Assembly (NCBI RefSeq): GCF_003116095.1
Contig: NZ_LGRA01000021.1
Location: 2,035,832 to 2,086,028 of the forward strand
DNA from: Azospirillum sp. TSO35-2
GTDB lineage: Bacteria; Pseudomonadota; Alphaproteobacteria; Azospirillales; Azospirillaceae
Length of the DNA: 50,197 bases
Reading direction: 5' to 3'
The translations under genes and the position numbers were made by a program. Below are positions 1-8,286 of the stretch, one piece after another; position 1 is the first letter of the stretch, and every line of letters begins with the position of its first letter. Under the pieces are notes generated by a model, which searched no databases, had not been told where the DNA came from, and was given only the letters and a program-made list of their open reading frames with translations.

Positions 1-33
1 CACAGTCGGGTCCGGCATTGACCTATACGGCAT

Positions 34-465
34 ATGGCAGACATGACGGACACGCCCGACCTGACCAACCCCGCCAGCTTCCGCTTCTGGTGGGAGGAGC
101 GCGTGCGCTTCGCCGACCTCGACGCGCTGGGCCACGTCAACAACAACGCCATCGGCGTCTATTTCGAGCAGACGCGCGTCGCCCTGCTGCACGACGCCGG
201 CGGCTTCCGCGACGACTCGCCCTGGACCGTGGTGGTCGCCCGCACCGTCGTCGATTACAAGGCGGAGCTGCTCTATCCCAACACCGTGCGGGTCGGCGCG
301 CGATTGCTGCGCCTGGGCAACACCTCGCTGACGCTGGGTTGCGGCATCTTCCTGGGCGACCGCTGCATCGCCACGCAGGAGGTGGTGGCGGTCATCGTCG
401 ACAAGGCCGCCCATCGGCCGACTCCGATTCCGGAAACGTTGCGCGCCAAGCTGCTGGAGGCGTAA
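34..465 (+). CDS. Hotdog-fold acyl-CoA thioesterase (YbgC/FadM-like)
   Basis: This 143-residue protein has the single-domain length of 4-hydroxybenzoyl-CoA/acyl-CoA thioester hydrolases, which cleave CoA thioesters in the cytoplasm. The family signature is visible as RFADLDALGHVNNNAIGVYF at about residues 25-44: the Asp followed by GHVNN is the usual active-site segment of the YbgC/FadM group. A later stretch around DYKAELLYPNTVRVGARL matches the central beta strands of the fold. The first in-frame ATG is used; an ATG at residue 4 is also possible. The next gene starts 41 bp downstream on the same strand, so the two may be co-transcribed. The substrate cannot be told from sequence. Confidence 0.85.
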   Translation: MADMTDTPDLTNPASFRFWWEERVRFADLDALGHVNNNAIGVYFEQTRVALLHDAGGFRDDSPWTVVVARTVVDYKAELLYPNTVRVGARLLRLGNTSLTLGCGIFLGDRCIATQEVVAVIVDKAAHRPTPIPETLRAKLLEA

Positions 466-506
466 AGGGGGCGCGTCGCCCGCCACCTCCGCATTGGACG
501 CCCGCC

Positions 507-1841
507 ATGACGCGACCCGCCCCGCGATCCACCAAGCGCTCCGCCCCGAAACGGCGCCCGCCGGCCGAGGCCAAGGCGGCACCGCGCCTGCTCGACGTCA
601 CCATCACCGACGTCGGCGCCCGCGGCGACGGGCTTGCCCACGAAGAGGGCCTGCGCCTGTTCGTGCCCTTCACCGTCACCGGCGACCGCGTGCGTGTACG
701 TGTTGGCGACGCGGCGGACAAGGGCGAGGGCGTACGGGCGGAACTGCTTGAGATCCTTGAGCCCGGTCCCGGCCGGGGCACCGCGCCCTGCCGCCATTTC
801 GGGCGCTGCGGCGGTTGTACGCTTCAGCACATGACCGACGAGGCGTACGCCGCCTGGACCGTCGGGATGGTGCGGGGGGCGCTGGACCGTGTCGGGCTGG
901 GCGACACGCCGCTGGAACCGCTGTCGCGCACGCCGCCGGCCGCCCGTCGCCGCGCCCGCTTCGCGGCGCTGAAGCGTGGCAAGCGCGTCTGGTTCGGCTT
1001 CAACGAGCGGCAGAGCCACCGGCTGGTCGATCTCGAGGAATGCCCGGTGCTGACCCCCCGCCTGTTTGCGCTGGTGGAGCCGTTGCGCCGCCTGCTGGTG
1101 GGGCTGCTGCCGGAGGGTGGCGACGCCGACGTCGTGCTGACCGACCTGGAGGGCGGCGCCGACCTGCTGCTGGTCGGCCCGCGCAGCCTCGACCGTGCCG
1201 CGCGTGAAACGCTGGTCGGTTTCGAGCCGGAGCGGGTCGCCCGCATCGCTTGGCAGGCCACCGACCGCAGCGCGCCCGAACCGGTGGCCAACCGCCGCCC
1301 GGCCCTGGTTCGTTTCGGAGACGTTCTGATCCAGCCGCCGCCCGGCGCCTTCCTGCAGGCCAGCGCGGCGGGCGAGGCGGCGCTGGTCGCCGCCGTTGGC
1401 GAGGCGGTGGGGGAGGCGGCGCGCGTCGCCGACCTGTTCGCCGGCATCGGCACCTTTTCCATTCCGCTGGCGCAACGATCGGCGGTCCATGCGGTGGAGG
1501 GTGACGAGGCGGCGGTGGCGGCGGTGGGGCGGGTGGTGCAGGGCCTGCGCCTGACGGTGGAGCGGCGCGACCTGTTCGAGAACCCGCTGACCGCCAAGGA
1601 GCTGAACCGCTACGACGCCGTCGTCTTCGACCCGCCGCGCGCCGGTGCGGCGGCCCAGGCGGCGGCGCTGGCGATGTCCAAGGTGCCGCGGGTGGTCGGC
1701 GTGTCCTGCAACCCCACCAGCTTCGCCCGCGACGCGCGGCTGCTGGTCGACGGCGGCTACCGCTTGGTGCGGCTGTGGCCGGTCGACCAGTTCCTGTGGT
1801 CCGCCCACGTCGAACTGGTCGGCCTGTTCGAACGGGAGTGA
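507..1841 (+). CDS. Class I SAM-dependent RNA methyltransferase, RlmD/TrmA-like
   Basis: A 444-residue protein of the RumA/RlmD/TrmA family, which makes 5-methyluridine in rRNA or tRNA. An N-terminal basic tail is followed by a TRAM-like domain (about 27-85). Cysteines C95, C101, C104 (C-x5-C-x2-C in CRHFGRCGGC) and C179 (EECPVL) are the expected [4Fe-4S] ligands. The methyltransferase domain shows DLFAGIGTFSIPLA (SAM binding), FDPPRAG and the catalytic-cysteine segment VSCNPTSFARD. The frame is open far upstream, but ATG 507 is chosen because the upstream part overlaps the thioesterase gene in another frame. The exact target base cannot be assigned. Confidence 0.88.
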   Translation: MTRPAPRSTKRSAPKRRPPAEAKAAPRLLDVTITDVGARGDGLAHEEGLRLFVPFTVTGDRVRVRVGDAADKGEGVRAELLEILEPGPGRGTAPCRHFGRCGGCTLQHMTDEAYAAWTVGMVRGALDRVGLGDTPLEPLSRTPPAARRRARFAALKRGKRVWFGFNERQSHRLVDLEECPVLTPRLFALVEPLRRLLVGLLPEGGDADVVLTDLEGGADLLLVGPRSLDRAARETLVGFEPERVARIAWQATDRSAPEPVANRRPALVRFGDVLIQPPPGAFLQASAAGEAALVAAVGEAVGEAARVADLFAGIGTFSIPLAQRSAVHAVEGDEAAVAAVGRVVQGLRLTVERRDLFENPLTAKELNRYDAVVFDPPRAGAAAQAAALAMSKVPRVVGVSCNPTSFARDARLLVDGGYRLVRLWPVDQFLWSAHVELVGLFERE

Positions 1842-1991
1842 TGCCGGCGAACGCTTGAACTGACCTTATCAAGCGTTCGCCGGCCGCCGCGACGGCGGCG
1901 GCGCGCTCCCATGAGCGCGGATAAGCCTGCGTGGCGTTTGAACGCAATACGGCAGGTCAATTCATTGGCCTGCCGGTATTGAATGGGGCGC

Positions 1992-3200
1992 TCAGTCCAA
2001 CTGCAGGACGATGGCCTTGAGGTAGGCCGACTCCGGCAGGTTGGGGTGGACCGGATGGTCGGGGCCGGCGCCGGCGCTGCGCAGGATGCGGCCGGTGCGG
2101 CCGGCGTCGGTCAGGCCGCGGGCGACCTGCTCGGCGAAGGTCGGCGGGTCGACGTTGTGGCTGCACGAGCCGCAGAGCAGGAAGCCGCCGGGTGCGGTGA
2201 TCTTCGCGGCTAGACGCGCCATCTTGCGGTAGGCGCGGCAGCCGACCGCCAGATCCTTCTTCGCCTTCACGAAGGCCGGCGGGTCGGCGACCACCACCTG
2301 GAAGGTCTCGCCGGCGGCGTTCAGCCGTTCCATCTCCTGGAAGGCGTCGGCGCGGCGCGCCTCGAAGCGGTCGGCGACGCCGTTGGCCTCGGCGGCGCGG
2401 GTCGCGTTCTCCAGCGCCAGCGCCGAGCGGTCGACCGCCACGACGGAGGTGGCGCCGGCCACCGCGCACTGCACGCCGAAACCGCCGTTGTAGCTGTAGA
2501 AGTCGATGGCCCGCCCGCCCGTCGCCAGCGCGGCGATGAAGGCGCGGTTGTCGCGCTGGTCGTAGAACCAGCCGGTCTTCTGGCCGTCCAGCGGGTTGGC
2601 GAAGAAGGTCACGCCGTTCTCCTCCAGCCGGATCGGGCCGTCGATCTCACCCTTGGCCAGCGCGGTTTCCTCCGACAGACCTTCCAGCGCGCGCTGGGTG
2701 CCGTCGTTGCGCAGGATGACGGCGCGCGGCGCCAGAACCTCGTCGATGGCGGCCAGGATGGCGTCGGTCCGCCGGTCCATGAACACCGAGTTGGCCTGCA
2801 CCGTCACCACGTCGCCGAAGCGGTCGACGATCAGGCCGGGCAGCCCGTCGGCCTCGGCGTGGACGACGCGGTAGAAGGGGCGGTCGAACAGGCGGTCGCG
2901 CAGGGCCACCGCGCGGCGCAGCCGGGCCGTGATGAATTCGTGATCCACCACCGTCGCCGGGTCGGTCGACAGCAGCCGGGCGGCGATCAGCGTGTGCGGG
3001 TTGAAGGTGAAGATGCCCAACGGCGTGCCGCCGGCGTCGACCAGCCGCACCGGGCTGCCCGCCGGCACCGCCTTGGCGGTGGCGTCCATCTGGACTTCGT
3101 TGGAATACACCCAGGGGTGGCCGTGCAGGACGCGCCGCTGGCGGCCGGCCTGCATGTGGATCGTCGGGTATTTGACGGGTTTGGTGGCGTTGTCGCTCAT
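1992..3200 (-). CDS. rlmI: RlmI-like 23S rRNA (cytosine-C5) methyltransferase
   Basis: A 402-residue protein with the PUA-plus-Rossmann layout of RlmI, the enzyme that methylates C1962 of 23S rRNA. The N-terminal PUA-like region contains RRVLHGHPWVYSNEV; the middle has the EEHE-like linker; the SAM-binding loop reads DFYSYNGGFGVQCAVAGA, and the catalytic motifs are VVADPPAF and LLCGSCSHNV, the latter with the expected catalytic cysteine. The frame runs 336 nt further upstream without a stop, but the start at 3200 (MSDNATKPV) gives the family length and leaves no overlap with the neighbour. It is convergent with the methyltransferase at 507-1841. Confidence 0.88.
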   Translation of the reverse strand: MSDNATKPVKYPTIHMQAGRQRRVLHGHPWVYSNEVQMDATAKAVPAGSPVRLVDAGGTPLGIFTFNPHTLIAARLLSTDPATVVDHEFITARLRRAVALRDRLFDRPFYRVVHAEADGLPGLIVDRFGDVVTVQANSVFMDRRTDAILAAIDEVLAPRAVILRNDGTQRALEGLSEETALAKGEIDGPIRLEENGVTFFANPLDGQKTGWFYDQRDNRAFIAALATGGRAIDFYSYNGGFGVQCAVAGATSVVAVDRSALALENATRAAEANGVADRFEARRADAFQEMERLNAAGETFQVVVADPPAFVKAKKDLAVGCRAYRKMARLAAKITAPGGFLLCGSCSHNVDPPTFAEQVARGLTDAGRTGRILRSAGAGPDHPVHPNLPESAYLKAIVLQLD

Positions 3201-3267
3201 GGGCCCGCATCCTAGCCGCAATTCGCCGCCGCGCAACCGGGTCTGGCCGCCGGGTCCGGCAACGGCG

Positions 3268-3795
3268 CTACTCCGCCTCCCGCCGTCCGTTCGGCGCCGC
3301 CGGGTCGGCGTTGTCGTTGACGACCGCCAGATCCTTGCAGAAGCGGATGGTTTCCCGCCTGTGCCCTTCGGTCTGGAAACAGTCCGGGATCGGATTGTTC
3401 GGCGAGGTGGCGGCGAGGTGGCGCTCCGGCAGGATGGTGTGGATGGCGGCGCAGCCCAGGCGGCGGGCCAGCCCGTCCATCGCGCGCAGCAGGGCCCCGG
3501 CGACGCCGACGGTGTCGAACAGGTCGAGCACGACAAAGTTGTCCACGTTCATGACACGGCCATGGCGCAGGTCCGGTTCGATCGCGTAAGAGAACAACCC
3601 GTGGAGGTACCCCTGCGCGTTCTGGATCGTCATGATCCCGGCGCGCGCCGCCGGGGCGCCGCCGTCATCCAGCACCGCTGCGGCAAATGCGCGCCATTGC
3701 TCCACCGTCAGGCCGGGAGCGATCGCACGGACCAGCGGGTAAGCCTGATCGATCTGACGCCGACCAAGGGGTTTCGCGATGAAGCTGTCGTCCAT
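3268..3795 (-). CDS. GNAT-like acetyltransferase, function unknown
   Basis: A 175-residue cytoplasmic protein. The central part (NVDNFVVLDLFDTVGVAGAL followed by a helix LLRAMDGLARRLGCAAIHTI) has the beta4-alpha3 pattern of GNAT acetyltransferases, but the acyl-CoA loop Q/R-x-x-G-x-G/A is only loosely matched, so the family call is tentative. ATG 3795 is chosen over a TTG at 3867: the TTG sits inside the anaerobox at 3854-3867, and a purine-rich GGACGGAA precedes the ATG. The gene is divergent from ccoN and may share its FNR/FixK-type control region. No substrate can be named. Confidence 0.6.
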   Translation of the reverse strand: MDDSFIAKPLGRRQIDQAYPLVRAIAPGLTVEQWRAFAAAVLDDGGAPAARAGIMTIQNAQGYLHGLFSYAIEPDLRHGRVMNVDNFVVLDLFDTVGVAGALLRAMDGLARRLGCAAIHTILPERHLAATSPNNPIPDCFQTEGHRRETIRFCKDLAVVNDNADPAAPNGRREAE

Positions 3796-3853
3796 TTCCG
3801 TCCGGCCGATTGCAAGGACACTGAACGATGGCAGCCCCGGCCCACAAGGGTCG

Positions 3854-3867
3854 TTGACGTAGATCAA
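3854..3867 (+). promoter_or_regulatory. Anaerobox (FNR/FixK-type site) upstream of ccoN
   Basis: TTGACGTAGATCAA fits the FNR/FixK consensus TTGAY-N4-RTCAA in both half-sites. If it acts as a class II activator site centred near -41.5, transcription of ccoN would start near 3902, about 140 bp before the ccoN ATG. It also lies 59 bp upstream of the divergent GNAT-like gene, so it may act on both. Confidence 0.85.
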
Positions 3868-4041
3868 TGTTGCTGCGGCCCCCCATCCACATAGTGGGGC
3901 CCATTGGAGACAGGCGCGTCCGGCGTCCTTTTCGGCGTTGCCGGATGCTACCTGTCCCGCTCCTTAACAGTACGTACCCAGTGGTGGTGCAACCCAGAAG
4001 GCGCGGCCGGTGGCCGCCCCGGGGCAAACGGGAGAGAATGT

Positions 4042-5538
4042 ATGACATCAGCGACTCTGACTTCAGGGGCCACCCTGGGCAGCCAGCGGGTGTCGGAAGA
4101 AGTGCGTTACCATGAAGACGCCATCCGACTCTTCGTTATCGCTGCAGTGTTCTGGGGCGTGGTCGGCTTCCTGGCCGGCACCTTCATCGCCCTGGAACTC
4201 GCGTTTCCGGCGCTGAACCTCGGCCTTGAATGGACGAGTTTCGGCCGCCTGCGGCCGGTCCACACCTCGGCCGTGATCTTTGCGTTCGGCGGCAACGTCC
4301 TGCTCGCCACCTCGCTCTACTCCGTCCAGCGGACGAGCCGTCAGTTCCTCTTCGGGGGCGAAGGGCTGGCCAAGTTCATCTTCTGGAACTACAACATCTT
4401 CATCGTGCTCGCGGCGCTGAGCTACGTCCTGGGCTACACCCAGGGCAAGGAATACGCCGAGCCGGAGTGGATCCTCGACCTGTACCTGACGGTTGTCTGG
4501 GTGCTCTACGCCATCCAGTTCATCGGCACGGTGATGACGCGGCGCGAGTCGCACATCTACGTGGCGAACTGGTTCTTCATGGCGTTCATCCTGACCGTCG
4601 CCATCCTGCATCTTGGCAACAACGTCAACGTGCCCGTCTCGCTGACCGGCATGAAGTCGTACCCGTTCGTCTCGGGCGTGCAGAGCGCGATGGTGCAGTG
4701 GTGGTACGGCCACAACGCGGTCGGCTTCTTCCTGACCGCCGGCTTCCTGGGCATCATGTACTACTTCGTGCCCAAGCGCGCCGAGCGGCCGGTCTATTCC
4801 TACCGTCTGTCCATCGTGCACTTCTGGACCCTGATCTTCCTCTACATCTGGGCCGGCCCGCACCACCTGCACTACACCTCGCTGCCGGATTGGGCGCAGA
4901 CGCTGGGCATGACCTTCTCGGTCATGCTGTGGATGCCGTCCTGGGGCGGCATGATCAACGGCATCATGACCCTGTCGGGCGCCTGGGATAAGCTGCGCAC
5001 CGACCCGGTCCTGCGTTTCCTGGTCACCTCGGTCGCCTTCTACGGCATGTCGACCTTCGAAGGTCCGCTGATGTCGGTGAAGCCGGTCAACGCGCTGTCG
5101 CACTACACCGACTGGACGGTCGGCCACGTGCACTCCGGTGCGCTCGGCTGGGTCGCCTTCATCTCGTTCGGCGCGATCTACTTCCTGGTTCCGGTCCTGT
5201 GGAAGCGCTCGCAGCTCTACAGCCTGCGCCTGGTCAGCTACCACTTCTGGACCGCCACGATCGGCATCGTGCTCTACATCACCGCCATGTGGGTGTCGGG
5301 CATCATGCAGGGCCTGATGTGGCGCGCCTACGACAACCTGGGCTTCCTCCAGTACTCCTTCGTGGAAACCGTCGCGGCGATGCACCCGTTCTACGTCATC
5401 CGCGCGATGGGCGGCGTCCTGTTCGTCGCCGGTGCCCTGATCATGGTCTACAACCTGTGGCGCACCGCGAAGGGCGATGTCCGCATCGAGAAGCCCTACG
5501 TCACCACCCCGCACAAGGCGGCGGTCGGCGCGGCCTAA
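4042..5538 (+). CDS. ccoN: cbb3-type cytochrome c oxidase subunit I
   Basis: A 498-residue integral membrane protein, the catalytic heme b/heme b3-CuB subunit of the high-affinity cbb3 oxidase. Heme and copper ligand regions are visible: RPVHTSAVIFAFGGN (low-spin heme His), WWYGHNAVGFFLTAGF (CuB His), GPHHLHYT (paired His), and DWTVGHVHSGALGW (two His near the end). About twelve hydrophobic segments span the chain. The start at 4042 (MTSATLTSG) follows GGAGAG at 4031-4036; the frame is open upstream to 3904 but that part looks non-coding. First gene of ccoNOQP, with the anaerobox about 175 bp upstream, so expression is expected under low oxygen. Confidence 0.97.
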   Translation: MTSATLTSGATLGSQRVSEEVRYHEDAIRLFVIAAVFWGVVGFLAGTFIALELAFPALNLGLEWTSFGRLRPVHTSAVIFAFGGNVLLATSLYSVQRTSRQFLFGGEGLAKFIFWNYNIFIVLAALSYVLGYTQGKEYAEPEWILDLYLTVVWVLYAIQFIGTVMTRRESHIYVANWFFMAFILTVAILHLGNNVNVPVSLTGMKSYPFVSGVQSAMVQWWYGHNAVGFFLTAGFLGIMYYFVPKRAERPVYSYRLSIVHFWTLIFLYIWAGPHHLHYTSLPDWAQTLGMTFSVMLWMPSWGGMINGIMTLSGAWDKLRTDPVLRFLVTSVAFYGMSTFEGPLMSVKPVNALSHYTDWTVGHVHSGALGWVAFISFGAIYFLVPVLWKRSQLYSLRLVSYHFWTATIGIVLYITAMWVSGIMQGLMWRAYDNLGFLQYSFVETVAAMHPFYVIRAMGGVLFVAGALIMVYNLWRTAKGDVRIEKPYVTTPHKAAVGAA

Positions 5539-5559
5539 AGCCCAGGAAGGATGCGAGAA

Positions 5560-6300
5560 ATGGCTCAGGAAAAGAAGGGCTTCAGTCACGACCTGATCGA
5601 GCGGAACACGCTTCTGCTGATCGTGCTCGTGCTGATCACCGTGTCGATCGGCGGTCTGGTGCAGATCGTCCCGCTGTTCACCATCGAGTCGACCATCGAG
5701 AAGGTGGAGGGGGTCCGTCCCTACTCCCCGCTCGAGCTGGCCGGCCAGAACATCTATTTCCGCGAAGGTTGCTACAACTGCCACAGCCAGCAGATCCGTC
5801 CGTTCCGTGACGAGGTCGAGCGCTATGGCCACTACTCGCTGGCGGCGGAGTCGATGTACGACCACCCGTTCCAGTGGGGCTCCAAGCGCACCGGTCCCGA
5901 TCTGGCCCGCGTCGGCGGCAAATACTCCAACGACTGGCAGGTCGCCCATCTGGTGAACCCGCGCGCGGTCGTGCCGGAGTCGATCATGCCGACCTACGGC
6001 TGGATGAAGGACCGTCCGCTGAGCTACGGCGACATCGCCGACCATCTGAAGACGCTGCGGATCGTTGGCGTTCCGTACACGGACGAGCAGATCGCCAACG
6101 CCAAGGCCGACCTGGAAGCGCAGAAGAACCCGGAGGGCGACACCGCCGCTCTGGCCAAGCGCTACCCGAAGGCCGTGGTCGCGAACTTCACCGGCAACAA
6201 GACCGTCACCGAAATGGACGCTCTCGTGGCCTACCTGCAGGTGCTGGGCACCATGGTGGATTTCACCAAGTACCAGTCGCCGAAGCAGCTCCAGCAGTAA
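5560..6300 (+). CDS. ccoO: cbb3-type cytochrome c oxidase subunit II (mono-heme)
   Basis: A 246-residue membrane-anchored c-type cytochrome. One N-terminal transmembrane helix (about 18-38) is followed by a periplasmic domain with one heme c site CYNCH at 71-75 and a Met ligand region in ESIMPTYGWM. It passes electrons from CcoP to CcoN. Two ATGs compete: 5551 and 5560. The AGGAAGG at 5544-5550 abuts the first but is 9 nt from the second, so the second (MAQEKKG) is preferred. It lies 21 bp behind ccoN and is followed by ccoQ after 15 bp, consistent with one transcript. Confidence 0.96.
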   Translation: MAQEKKGFSHDLIERNTLLLIVLVLITVSIGGLVQIVPLFTIESTIEKVEGVRPYSPLELAGQNIYFREGCYNCHSQQIRPFRDEVERYGHYSLAAESMYDHPFQWGSKRTGPDLARVGGKYSNDWQVAHLVNPRAVVPESIMPTYGWMKDRPLSYGDIADHLKTLRIVGVPYTDEQIANAKADLEAQKNPEGDTAALAKRYPKAVVANFTGNKTVTEMDALVAYLQVLGTMVDFTKYQSPKQLQQ

Positions 6301-6315
6301 TCGGGGGAGGAATCC

Positions 6316-6477
6316 ATGGACTTGGATTCGATCACGGTGATGCTTCGGTCGTTCTGGACGGTGTGGTTGATGCTGCTGCTGACGGGGATCCTGGTTTACG
6401 CCATGTGGCCCGGCAACCGCCGCACCTTCGACGACGCCGCCCAGATCCCGCTCAAGGATGATGGTCAGGAGCTTTAG
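6316..6477 (+). CDS. ccoQ: cbb3-type oxidase small subunit CcoQ/FixQ
   Basis: A 53-residue protein starting MDLDSITVMLRSFWTVWL and ending DDGQEL. It has one hydrophobic helix (about 11-31) followed by WPGNRRTFDDAAQIPL, the typical CcoQ pattern of a single TM segment and a short FxxAAxIPL tail. GGGGGAGG at 6303-6310 gives a strong ribosome binding site 5 nt before the ATG. It sits exactly between ccoO and ccoP (3 bp gap to ccoP). CcoQ stabilises the oxidase complex in other bacteria. Easily missed by size cut-offs. Confidence 0.95.
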   Translation: MDLDSITVMLRSFWTVWLMLLLTGILVYAMWPGNRRTFDDAAQIPLKDDGQEL

Positions 6478-6480
6478 ACC

Positions 6481-7371
6481 ATGGCACAGAATTACAAGGA
6501 CGAGCTGTCCGGCGTCGAGACCACCGGCCACGAGTGGGATGGACTGCGCGAACTGAACAACCCGCTGCCCAAGTGGTGGCTGTACCTGTTCTACGTCTGC
6601 ATCGCCTGGGCGATGGTGTACTACGTGTTCTACCCGGCCTGGCCGCTGGGCAAGACCTACACGAAGGGCATCCTCGGCTATTCCCAGCGCGAGGAACTCG
6701 ACGTCAGCCTGGCCAGCGCGAAGGCCGGCCAGGCCAAGTACCTGACCGCGATCGCGGCCAAGTCGGTCGACGAGATCCAGAAGGACAAGGACCTGCTGGG
6801 TTTCGCCATGGCTGGCGGCCGGTCCTACTTCAACGAGAACTGCGCGGCCTGCCACGGCGCCGGCGGCCAGGGGGCCAAGGGCTTCCCGACGCTGGCCGAC
6901 GACGTGTGGCTGTGGGGCGGCACCACCGCCGACATCTACAAGACCATCCAGCACGGCATCCGGTCGGACGACGGCGACACCCGCGGGACGCCCGGCTCCG
7001 GCATGACGGCCTTCGGCAAGGACGGCATCCTCAACCGCGACCAGATCGATCAGGTGACGGACTATGTGCTGTCGCTGAACGCCAAGCCGGCCGACGCCGG
7101 CAAGGTCGCCAAGGGCAAGGCCGTCTATGACGAGAACTGCGCCGCCTGCCACGGCGACCAGGCCCAGGGTGCGTTGGCCGCCGGCATCGACGGCGTCGGC
7201 GCTCCGCCGCTGAAGCAGGCCAACTGGCTGTACGGCAACGAGAAGGCCGTGCTGGTCGAGACGGTGACCAACGGCCGCGCCGGCGTCATGCCGGCCTGGT
7301 CGAAGCGCCTCGACGACGCGACGATCAAGTCGCTGGCCGTCTACGTCCACAACCTGGGCGGCGGCAAGTAA
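6481..7371 (+). CDS. ccoP: cbb3-type cytochrome c oxidase subunit III (di-heme)
   Basis: A 296-residue di-heme cytochrome c with one N-terminal membrane anchor (about 31-52, LPKWWLYLFYVCIAWAMVYY). Heme sites CAACH are at 121-125 and 220-224, each in the NCAACHG context, and Met ligands occur in later segments such as GSGMTAF and AGVMPAW. CcoP accepts electrons from soluble cytochromes or the bc1 complex. The ribosome binding site AGGAG (6467-6471) lies within the end of ccoQ. The gene is followed by three hairpins rather than directly by ccoG. Confidence 0.97.
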   Translation: MAQNYKDELSGVETTGHEWDGLRELNNPLPKWWLYLFYVCIAWAMVYYVFYPAWPLGKTYTKGILGYSQREELDVSLASAKAGQAKYLTAIAAKSVDEIQKDKDLLGFAMAGGRSYFNENCAACHGAGGQGAKGFPTLADDVWLWGGTTADIYKTIQHGIRSDDGDTRGTPGSGMTAFGKDGILNRDQIDQVTDYVLSLNAKPADAGKVAKGKAVYDENCAACHGDQAQGALAAGIDGVGAPPLKQANWLYGNEKAVLVETVTNGRAGVMPAWSKRLDDATIKSLAVYVHNLGGGK

Positions 7372-7381
7372 GCCTCCCGGT

Positions 7382-7440
7382 CGGGCCGGCGGTGCCGGCC
7401 CGGAACGGCGGAGGAATTGCGCACGGGAAACGGTGCGCAA
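7382..7440 (+). other. Two hairpins downstream of ccoP
   Basis: Ten bases after ccoP lies a perfect 9-bp stem (7382-7390 with 7394-7402, loop of 3), and then an 8-bp stem TTGCGCAC/GTGCGCAA (7417-7424 with 7433-7440). Together with the terminator at 7451-7482 they form a structured 3' end that could protect the ccoNOQP mRNA or separate it from ccoHIS. The function is inferred only. Confidence 0.55.
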
Positions 7441-7450
7441 GGGACCTGCA

Positions 7451-7487
7451 AGGGCGCCGGGGAGTCCGCTCTCCGGCGCCCTTTCCT
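7451..7487 (+). terminator. Terminator after ccoNOQP
   Basis: AGGGCGCCGG (7451-7460) pairs perfectly with CCGGCGCCCT (7473-7482) and is followed by TTCCTT. This suggests that ccoNOQP and ccoHIS are separate transcripts, which agrees with a second FixK-type box at 7548. Confidence 0.75.
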
Positions 7488-7547
7488 TGTCTGGAATCGG
7501 GCCTTGGCCGTCGGACGGCGCTGGCCGTTCCGTGAACTTTCTGTCAT

Positions 7548-7561
7548 TTGATCCAGCGCAA
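7548..7561 (+). promoter_or_regulatory. FixK/FNR-type site upstream of ccoH
   Basis: TTGATCCAGCGCAA fits the relaxed FixK2 pattern TTG(A/C)-N6-(T/G)CAA; the left half is also a perfect FNR half-site, the right half is weaker. Activation from it would start transcripts near 7596, which excludes the ATG at 7561 (inside the box) as the ccoH start and supports 7702. Confidence 0.65.
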
Positions 7562-7701
7562 TGAGCGCTGCGGCAATCGGTCGCCATAGTGGCCGCGCCT
7601 TCTTCGCCGCAACCGCCTGCCTTCACCCCGATTCCGGCCAGGGGAACGCGACCGACCCGACGGTCGTCCCGAGCCGGCCAGCCAAAGGGCCGCCGTCGAC
7701 C

Positions 7702-8256
7702 ATGACCAGCAGCACGATCACCGGAAACCGCCCCGCAGCGCCGAACCACGCTCCCAACCGCGCCTCTGGGCGCGTCAAGGCTCCCCGCCAGAAGGGATGG
7801 TACATCCCGTGGATCTTCGTCGGCGCCTTCATGGTCGTGCTGGCGGTGAACGTGCTGATGGTTCATTTCGCCATGTCGAGCTGGACTGGGGTGGAGACCG
7901 AGAACCATTTCCTGAAGGGCATCAGCTACAACCGCGATCTGGCCGGCGCCCGCGCCCAGGCCGAACGCGGCTGGACGGTCAACACCGAGTTCACCAGCAC
8001 CGAACCGCGCAAGGCGATGGTGGCGATCACCGCCCGCGACAAGGCCGGCAACATCCTGAAGGACGCCACCGTCACCGTGACGCTGATCCGCCCGACCAGC
8101 GAGGGGCATGACAAGACGCTGTCGCTGCCCTATCTGGGGGAGGGCCGCTACGCCGCCCCGGTGGAGCTGGACCTGGAAGGCCAGTGGGACCTGCGGCTGG
8201 TCATCGCCCACGCCGCCGGCGACTACCAGGACCAGAAGCGCGTCTGGGTGCAGTGA
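7702..8256 (+). CDS. ccoH: FixH/CcoH family assembly protein
   Basis: A 184-residue protein needed in other bacteria for assembly or stability of cbb3 oxidase. A short cytoplasmic N-terminus rich in Pro and Asn leads into one TM helix (about 36-58, WIFVGAFMVVLAVNVLMVHF). The periplasmic part carries the FixH pattern: NHFLKGISYNRDLAGARAQA, RGW, and a C-terminal beta-rich domain with GRYAAPVEL and GQWDLRL. The frame is open to ATG 7561, but that codon lies within the FixK-type box; ATG 7702 gives the usual length and has AAAGGG 12 nt upstream. ccoI follows after 30 bp. Confidence 0.9.
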   Translation: MTSSTITGNRPAAPNHAPNRASGRVKAPRQKGWYIPWIFVGAFMVVLAVNVLMVHFAMSSWTGVETENHFLKGISYNRDLAGARAQAERGWTVNTEFTSTEPRKAMVAITARDKAGNILKDATVTVTLIRPTSEGHDKTLSLPYLGEGRYAAPVELDLEGQWDLRLVIAHAAGDYQDQKRVWVQ

Positions 8257-8286
8257 GCCGTCTTTCCGTCTTCCGGGTGATGTGAC

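Noticed and set aside
3796..3867. N-terminal extension of the GNAT-like gene starting at TTG 3867
   Set aside because: It would start within the anaerobox; ATG 3795 has a better ribosome binding site.
7561..7701. ccoH start at ATG 7561
   Set aside because: This ATG overlaps the FixK-type box, and transcripts would begin downstream of it; the extra 47 residues show no family character.
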